Below are positions 5,621-7,961 of a stretch of 7,961 nucleotides of DNA, piece after piece; position 1 is the stretch's first letter; the number at the start of each line of letters is the position of its first letter. A model generated the notes under the pieces. It was not told the DNA's origin, searched no databases, and saw only the letters and a program-made list of their open reading frames with translations. The DNA lies in assembly GCA_041655595.1 (NCBI GenBank), contig JBBAFB010000099.1, positions 1 to 7,961 on the forward strand, in the 5' to 3' direction. This DNA is from JBBAFB01 sp041655595. GTDB lineage: Bacteria; Bacillota; DULZ01. Both the position numbers and the translations under genes were made by a program.

Positions 5621-7261
5621 TTACCGCAATAATTTTGCTATTACTTCTTCAGCTACTTCAGCAACCCCTTTCTGATCGGTACTAATTTTAAAATCACAGA
5701 CTTGCTCATAGACAGGTAGTCTGTTCTCAAGCAGTTCTGCCAACTGTTCCCCGGTAAAATTGTTTTTCAATAAAGGTCTGGCAGTATCCCCTAAAAGACG
5801 ATTATAAACGGATTCCCAAGAGGCCTGGAGCCAGACCAATTTGCCGTTACCTTTTAAAACCGCACTATTTTCAGCATCCAGTACCGCACCGCCACCGCAG
5901 GCAATAACCTTGTTGTGTACACCTTTTAAAGCCGCTATTACCTCTTTTTCCAGTTTTCTAAAGCCTGCCTCCCCCCGGATATGAAAAATTTCATTAATTG
6001 ACATCCCTGCTTCTTTCTCTATTAATTGATCCGTATCCAGGTAATCCATCTCCAACAAGGTGGCCAATTCCCGGCCGACCGAGGTCTTACCGCTGCCCAT
6101 AAAACCAATGAGCACAATATTATAGGGGAATAGCTTGTTTGATTGGATTTTTCGGCTACTTTTCAAAATTTGCCTGTAGAGCAATTCTAATTCCGGCAAG
6201 AATTGTTCCTCTCCTAAGTATGATCGTACCTTTTTAAGAACCCGGCTTTCCCTTTCCGGCTGCAAGATAGGTAATTGATGTTCCCTTTTATAGGCTGCAA
6301 CTGCTAAAACAGCCCTTAGCCTTTCCTCAAAAATTCTGACCAGCTGTTGATCACACTCATCTATTATCTTTCTCAATTCCTCCAGTGGGACAGGGGGACA
6401 GGAGTTTTGTCCCACCAAAGAAGCCGCCAATGCACCAAACAACTCCGGTCGGTGGGACAAAACTCCTGTCCCCCTGTCCCACCAGATTTCGAAGGATTTT
6501 ATTCCCTGGTGGAGGAGCATGGGTAAACCGTTTACCGTTTTTACACCCAGGCTTCTGCCATGCCTCAATAATTTGGTTTCGCCGGGGTTGTAAATTAAAT
6601 CGTAGACCAGTTCCGCGTCTTTTAGCGCCTCTGCTGCTACTGGGCAAGCATTGACTTGAGGATACATGCCGACTGAGGTGCCGTTGATTATTATCTGAAA
6701 GGAATCCTGAATACTATTTGGATCCGCAATATTAATATCGGTATTATAACGCTTTTTAATTTCAGCCTTAATATTTTCTGCTCTCTTTGGACTTCTGTTG
6801 GCAATTGTCAGTATTCCCTGCTGTTTTACTACCTCAAAGGCAATTACCTTGGCTGCGCCCCCGGCCCCTAGGAGCAGAACCTTTTTCCCTGTCAAGCTTA
6901 GATTAATATCCTTCAAGCTGTTGATAAAACCTGTGCCGTCGGTATTATAACCGACCAGCCTGCCCTCCCGGACTTTGACTGTATTAACCGCACCGTATTC
7001 TTCCGCCGTTTTATCAAGCTCATCCAAGTAGTCTAGAATCTTTTCCTTATGTGGAATGGTTACATTAAAGCCGGCAAAATTATCTTTTAGAAACTCTACG
7101 GCTGTTTGCAATTTATCTGCCGTAACCCGCAAGGGCAGGTAAACCCCAGCCGCTTTTTCTTGTTTTAAAAGCTGGTTTTGAAAAATCGGCGATAAGCTGT
7201 GGGAAATCGGATCACCGATAACTCCGTACAATTTAGTTTTTCCGCTGATTGCAGCACCCAT
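5621..7261 (-). CDS. aroE-aroK: Trifunctional shikimate dehydrogenase - chorismate mutase - shikimate kinase fusion
   Basis: One 546-residue frame holds three aromatic-pathway enzymes. AroE (about 8-262) reduces 3-dehydroshikimate with NADPH: SHSLSP (20-25), NVTIPHK with catalytic K72, NTDG with D108, nucleotide loop GAGGAA (132-137), NGTSVGM (193-199), GLPMLLHQG (245-253). An AroQ-type chorismate mutase (about 292-373) follows; R297, R314, K325, R337 and E338 keep a constant offset from E. coli R11, R28, K39, R51 and E52, with S369/Q373 near the end, but Q334 stands where E. coli has D48. Shikimate kinase (about 380-546) has P-loop GFMGSGKT (386-393), DTD (409-411), FRKLE (434-438), CGGG (455-458) and lid RPLL (495-498). 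The AroE-CM linker (about 260-293) is encoded by a perfect inverted repeat. The start ATG has GAGGTGG 4 nt upstream and lies 13 bp after the aroA stop, implying one operon. No frameshift is visible. Independent internal starts are not excluded. Confidence 0.95.
   Translation of the reverse strand: MGAAISGKTKLYGVIGDPISHSLSPIFQNQLLKQEKAAGVYLPLRVTADKLQTAVEFLKDNFAGFNVTIPHKEKILDYLDELDKTAEEYGAVNTVKVREGRLVGYNTDGTGFINSLKDINLSLTGKKVLLLGAGGAAKVIAFEVVKQQGILTIANRSPKRAENIKAEIKKRYNTDINIADPNSIQDSFQIIINGTSVGMYPQVNACPVAAEALKDAELVYDLIYNPGETKLLRHGRSLGVKTVNGLPMLLHQGIKSFEIWWDRGTGVLSHRPELFGALAASLVGQNSCPPVPLEELRKIIDECDQQLVRIFEERLRAVLAVAAYKREHQLPILQPERESRVLKKVRSYLGEEQFLPELELLYRQILKSSRKIQSNKLFPYNIVLIGFMGSGKTSVGRELATLLEMDYLDTDQLIEKEAGMSINEIFHIRGEAGFRKLEKEVIAALKGVHNKVIACGGGAVLDAENSAVLKGNGKLVWLQASWESVYNRLLGDTARPLLKNNFTGEQLAELLENRLPVYEQVCDFKISTDQKGVAEVAEEVIAKLLR
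6385..6482. repeat. REP-like inverted repeat pair inside the aro fusion gene
   Basis: Arms 6385-6416 and 6451-6482 are exact reverse complements over 32 bp, separated by 34 bp. Each arm carries GTGGGACA at one end and TGTCCCAC near the other and can fold alone with an 8-bp stem, so the unit is a pair of small palindromes in opposite orientation, as in REP/BIME elements. CCAG occurs at both outer edges (6382-6385 and 6482-6485), which could be a target duplication or chance. On the minus strand the arms are translated as WDRGTGVLSH and LVGQNSCPPVP within the AroE-CM linker. The arm has no stop in any of six frames. No transposase gene is in the window; REPs of this sort are usually mobilised by single-strand transposases (RAYT/Y1 type) elsewhere in the genome. 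Confidence 0.85.
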
Positions 7262-7265
7262 TTTT

Positions 7266-7272
7266 CCACCTC
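7266..7272 (-). promoter_or_regulatory. Ribosome binding site of the aro fusion gene
   Basis: GAGGTGG on the minus strand, 4 nt before the ATG at 7261-7259 and 2 nt after the aroA stop codon. The closeness suggests translational coupling with aroA. Confidence 0.6.
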
Positions 7273-7274
7273 AT

Positions 7275-7961
7275 TTATCTAATCTGGGACAAAACTCCTG
7301 TCCCCTTGTCCCAAAAGTTTGGGTAGGAGACTGCTACACATTGGGGGTCATCAATTATTACTCCTTCTTGGCTAACTAAGCCTGCTATGGTTAAGGCCAT
7401 GGCCATTCGGTGATCCCGATAACTGTTGATTTCACCGCCGTAGAGTTTACCGGTGCCCTCTATAATCATGCCGTCCTCAGTTTCCGTTATCTTTGCCCCA
7501 ATTTTTTTTAGCTCGGTTACAATGGCGGTTATTCTATCTGTTTCTTTGACCCGGAGTTCCTCGGCGTTTTTTATAGTAGTCAGCCCTTTGGCAAAAACCG
7601 CTGCCACTGCTATAACCGGTATTTCGTCAATTACCCTGGGCAGCAGATCCCCCCCTATTTCAATGCCCTTTAACTCTGAGCTGGCGACAAAAATATCACC
7701 CATAGGTTCACCATTGACAATTTTTTGATTAAAAATTGTCAGCTCGGCGCCCATTTTTTTTAAAACATCTATAATCCCTGTTCTGGTGGGATTTAAACCC
7801 ACGTTTTCCAAGGTAATTTGTCCATCCTCGGCAATTGCACCCAGCACCAGAAAAAAGGCAGCCGAAGAAATATCCCCCGGCACATAGATTTCTTTAGCCT
7901 GTAACTTGGTTACGGGCTTTAAAGAAACCGACAGCCCCTGTTGCTCAAGATCCGCTTCCAT
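7275..7961 (-). CDS. aroA: EPSP synthase (3-phosphoshikimate 1-carboxyvinyltransferase), C-terminal half (cut by window edge)
   Basis: EPSP synthase transfers enolpyruvate from PEP to shikimate-3-phosphate, the step after shikimate kinase. The 228 visible codons contain VPGDISSAAFFL (27-38), LNPTRTG (56-62), DEIPVIAVAA (112-121, D112 matching E. coli D313), ELRVKETDRI (135-144, E140/R143 matching E341/R344), DHRMAMAL (183-190, R185 matching R386) and SYPNF (212-216). PGDISS normally lies near residue 230-240 of about 430, so roughly 200 N-terminal residues lie beyond the right edge; the ATG at the very edge is therefore internal, not the start. The family usually ends with SYPNFF and a short helix. 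Here the last 12 residues, WDKGTGVLSQIR, come largely from a repeat copy, so the native tail was replaced or lost, though length stays near normal. The stop lies 13 bp before the aro fusion gene, indicating an operon. Confidence 0.96.
   Translation of the reverse strand: MEADLEQQGLSVSLKPVTKLQAKEIYVPGDISSAAFFLVLGAIAEDGQITLENVGLNPTRTGIIDVLKKMGAELTIFNQKIVNGEPMGDIFVASSELKGIEIGGDLLPRVIDEIPVIAVAAVFAKGLTTIKNAEELRVKETDRITAIVTELKKIGAKITETEDGMIIEGTGKLYGGEINSYRDHRMAMALTIAGLVSQEGVIIDDPQCVAVSYPNFWDKGTGVLSQIR
7285..7313. repeat. Single REP-like copy overlapping the 3' end of aroA
   Basis: These 29 bp are identical to 6453-6481 except for one base (T for C at 7306). The TGGGACA and TGTCCCA ends can pair as a small hairpin. 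The copy lies inside the aroA frame and encodes WDKGTGVLSQ just before the stop, in the same frame and orientation as the WDRGTGVLSH copy in the fusion protein. Confidence 0.85.

Noticed and set aside
6385..6654. Overlapping plus- and minus-strand open frames across the aro repeat
   Set aside because: They arise because the repeat is stop-free in every frame; they show no family motifs, while the fusion protein frame is clearly real.
7959..7961. ATG at the window edge as the aroA start
   Set aside because: The following sequence is the middle of EPSP synthase; about 200 N-terminal residues are missing, so this is an internal methionine.
1..7961. CRISPR array, tRNA, rRNA or phage genes
   Set aside because: No regularly spaced repeats, cloverleaf-like sequence or phage motifs were seen on reading both strands.

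Overview
The window looks like a chromosomal segment of a spore-forming Firmicute, most likely of class Clostridia. Evidence for this is a sporulation phosphatase gene (spoIIE) next to tilS, a Spo0A-type promoter, strong GGAGG-type ribosome binding sites, mixed ATG/GTG/TTG starts and moderate GC content. The species cannot be named from the sequence alone.

Layout, left to right. (1) Positions 1-570, minus strand: the first 190 codons of tilS (tRNA-Ile lysidine synthase), cut by the window edge, with a TTG start. (2) 571-775: a 205-bp gap whose only clear feature is an intrinsic terminator at the end of spoIIE. (3) 776-3166, minus: complete spoIIE. (4) 3167-3408: a divergent promoter region. 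On the spoIIE side it has a -35/-10 pair with a 21-bp spacer and a perfect Spo0A box. On the other side it has an AT-rich promoter-like palindrome. (5) 3409-4830, plus: an amidase-signature-family hydrolase with an intact Lys-Ser-Ser triad. (6) 4958-5578, plus: a small protein related to the DUF4163/DUF3298 (RsiV C-terminal-like) family but without an export signal. (7) 5586-5618: a hairpin between convergent genes. (8) 5621-7261, minus: one reading frame fusing shikimate dehydrogenase, chorismate mutase and shikimate kinase. (9) 7275-7961, minus: the C-terminal half of aroA (EPSP synthase), cut by the right edge.

The aro genes form one minus-strand operon, aroA then the aroE-CM-aroK fusion, with a 13-bp gap. 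Together they encode shikimate dehydrogenase, shikimate kinase, EPSP synthase and chorismate mutase, which are steps of the common aromatic pathway and the first step towards Phe/Tyr. spoIIE and tilS recall the conserved spoIIE-tilS neighbourhood of Firmicutes, here separated by a terminator.

The most unusual signal is a family of short GGGACA/TGTCCC repeats in the aro operon. A perfect 32-bp inverted pair sits inside the fusion gene, exactly between the AroE and chorismate mutase domains, and is translated in frame. A single copy, 28/29 identical, encodes the last residues of AroA in the same frame, so two neighbouring proteins share a WD(K/R)GTGVLS peptide. The arm has no stop codon in any of six frames. 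These repeats may have served as ready-made linkers, possibly creating the AroE-CM fusion.
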